DNA of 64,000 nucleotides from Gemmobacter fulvus (lineage in GTDB: Bacteria; Pseudomonadota; Alphaproteobacteria; Rhodobacterales; Rhodobacteraceae). Location: positions 3,067,501 to 3,131,500 of the forward strand of contig NZ_CP076361.1 in assembly GCF_018798885.1 (NCBI RefSeq), in the 5' to 3' direction. A model generated the notes under the pieces. The model had not been told where the DNA came from. It ran no database searches and saw only the letters and a list, made by a program, of their open reading frames with translations. Of the stretch, positions 63,223 through 64,000 are shown piece after piece (the first letter of the stretch is position 1; each line of letters starts with the position of its first letter). A program made the position numbers and the translations under genes.

Positions 63223-64000
63223 ATGACAATGACCCTTCGTATCGCCGGCGTTTCCACGCTCGCCCTGCTGCTGGCCGGTGCCCCGGTTTTCGCACAGGCG
63301 ACGCTGACCGGCACCGAGGCGCTGAATGACCGCCTTGATGACATCAATGAAGCGGTGACCGATGATCTGGAGCGTGCCGAAGACAACGCCCGTTTCGGCA
63401 ACCCCGAATTCCAGCAGGGTCTGTCGGGTTCGGCCTCGCTTGGGTATTCGGGCAAGACCGGCAACAATGAATCGCAGGAATTCTCGGCCGGTGCGCGGAT
63501 GCGTTATGCGCAGGGCAACTGGGTGCAGACCGTTGGCATCGCGCTTGATTTCGCCGATGTCGAAGGCGTGAAGTCGAAAGAAGACGTGTTCGGTGTCTAT
63601 GATGCCAACTACTACTTCAACGACAGCTTCTACGGCTTCGTGCTGGGCCGCGTTGAAAGCAACGGTCTGGCCGCGACCGCCTCTGATACGCAGACCGACG
63701 CCTTCCTCGGCTTTGGTCCGGGCTACCGCGTGGTCAACACCCCTGACATGACCTGGCGTGTGCAGGCCGGTATCGGTGTGCGTTACGAAAAAGACGGTGC
63801 CGACAACAGCGAAACGGATACCGGCTACATCGCGTCGTCGCGCTTCTTCTACAAGTTCAACGAGAACATCTTTGCGACCAACGACACCGACATCCTGAAA
63901 TCGGACTCGTCGCTGGCGATCAACAACGACCTCGGCGTGAACTTCAAGATGACCGATGCCTTCTCGACCCGTGTCAGCTATCTGACCGAGTATAACGACA
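63223..64000 (+). CDS. DUF481 outer-membrane beta-barrel protein, N-terminal part (runs off the window)
   Basis: The first 259 codons of a YdiY/DUF481-type salt-induced outer-membrane protein. Signal peptide (residues 1-25, ends VFAQA), then the helical linker NDRLDDINEAVTDDLERAED. Alternating beta strands with the family pattern follow: GLSGSASLGYSGKTGNNES, FSAGARMRYAQGNW, YDANYYFNDSFYGFVLGR, FGPGYRV and WRVQAGIGVRYE. AAAGGA lies 7 bases before the ATG at 63223. The function of the family is not established. Confidence 0.9.
   Translation, partial: MTMTLRIAGVSTLALLLAGAPVFAQATLTGTEALNDRLDDINEAVTDDLERAEDNARFGNPEFQQGLSGSASLGYSGKTGNNESQEFSAGARMRYAQGNWVQTVGIALDFADVEGVKSKEDVFGVYDANYYFNDSFYGFVLGRVESNGLAATASDTQTDAFLGFGPGYRVVNTPDMTWRVQAGIGVRYEKDGADNSETDTGYIASSRFFYKFNENIFATNDTDILKSDSSLAINNDLGVNFKMTDAFSTRVSYLTEYND

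Overview
The window is a GC-rich, gene-dense chromosomal segment whose gene set and order point to an alphaproteobacterium of the Rhodobacteraceae (Rhodobacter/Gemmobacter/Tabrizicola-like; genus not decidable by eye). Supporting signs are a PccR-type ScfR regulator beside pccB, a choXWV/betIBA choline locus, a GTTC-N7-GTTC LexA box, TTGAT-N4-GTCAA (FnrL-type) boxes, an alpha-type short ProS and a RibB with a degenerate GTP cyclohydrolase II half. No rRNA, tRNA, CRISPR array, transposon or prophage was recognised. The window looks like core chromosome with a capsule-export patch.

Layout. 1-6.1 kb: end of gabT, a GlxA-type AraC regulator, dprA, a small secreted protein, topA. 6.1-12.9 kb: choline uptake and oxidation, with choXWV on the minus strand and betI-betB-betA divergent from it, a BetI-type operator between them, and a second, similar operator 50 kb away in front of a short BCCT transporter. 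12.9-26.8 kb: the propionyl-CoA to succinyl-CoA module (pccR, pccB, pccA, methylmalonyl-CoA mutase) interleaved with small uncharacterised proteins and lipoproteins, plus a LexA-boxed Y-family polymerase. 26.8-35.7 kb: a long minus-strand run with an AI-2E-family permease, hda, ppk1, ppx, VOC, GNAT, a DjlA-like co-chaperone, an endonuclease-like protein and a small exported protein. 35.9-43.8 kb: proS, lolCE-lolD, a cytochrome c lipoprotein, DUF1345, YdcZ-like, parE and GST. 43.9-52.6 kb: a LuxR-type regulator fused to a catalytically degenerate alpha/beta hydrolase, ppk2, a zevAB-like metal pair, a MATE exporter, an aspartate aminotransferase, sdhE and a MarR regulator. 52.6-57.2 kb: capsule export genes kpsC, a Wza/KpsD-like lipoprotein and kpsS. 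57.4-62.1 kb: riboflavin genes ribE, ribB, ribH with nusB, an unknown GLGHNRGP protein and the BCCT transporter. 62.1-64 kb: a META-domain lipoprotein, a small membrane protein and the start of a DUF481 outer-membrane protein.

How it fits together. Choline enters by ChoXWV (and probably the BCCT carrier) and is oxidised to glycine betaine by BetA and BetB under BetI. Propionyl-CoA is carboxylated by PccAB and isomerised by the mutase; PccR sits beside two clusters of TTTGCAAA-like sites. Polyphosphate is made by PPK1, consumed by PPX and converted to nucleotides by PPK2, which carries an FNR-type box. The most unusual observations are the LuxR/pseudo-hydrolase fusion, the predicted two-site BetI regulon, the block of unknown small genes between pccB and pccA, and the unknown protein between ribE and the BCCT gene. 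I did not find a clearly new multi-gene system.
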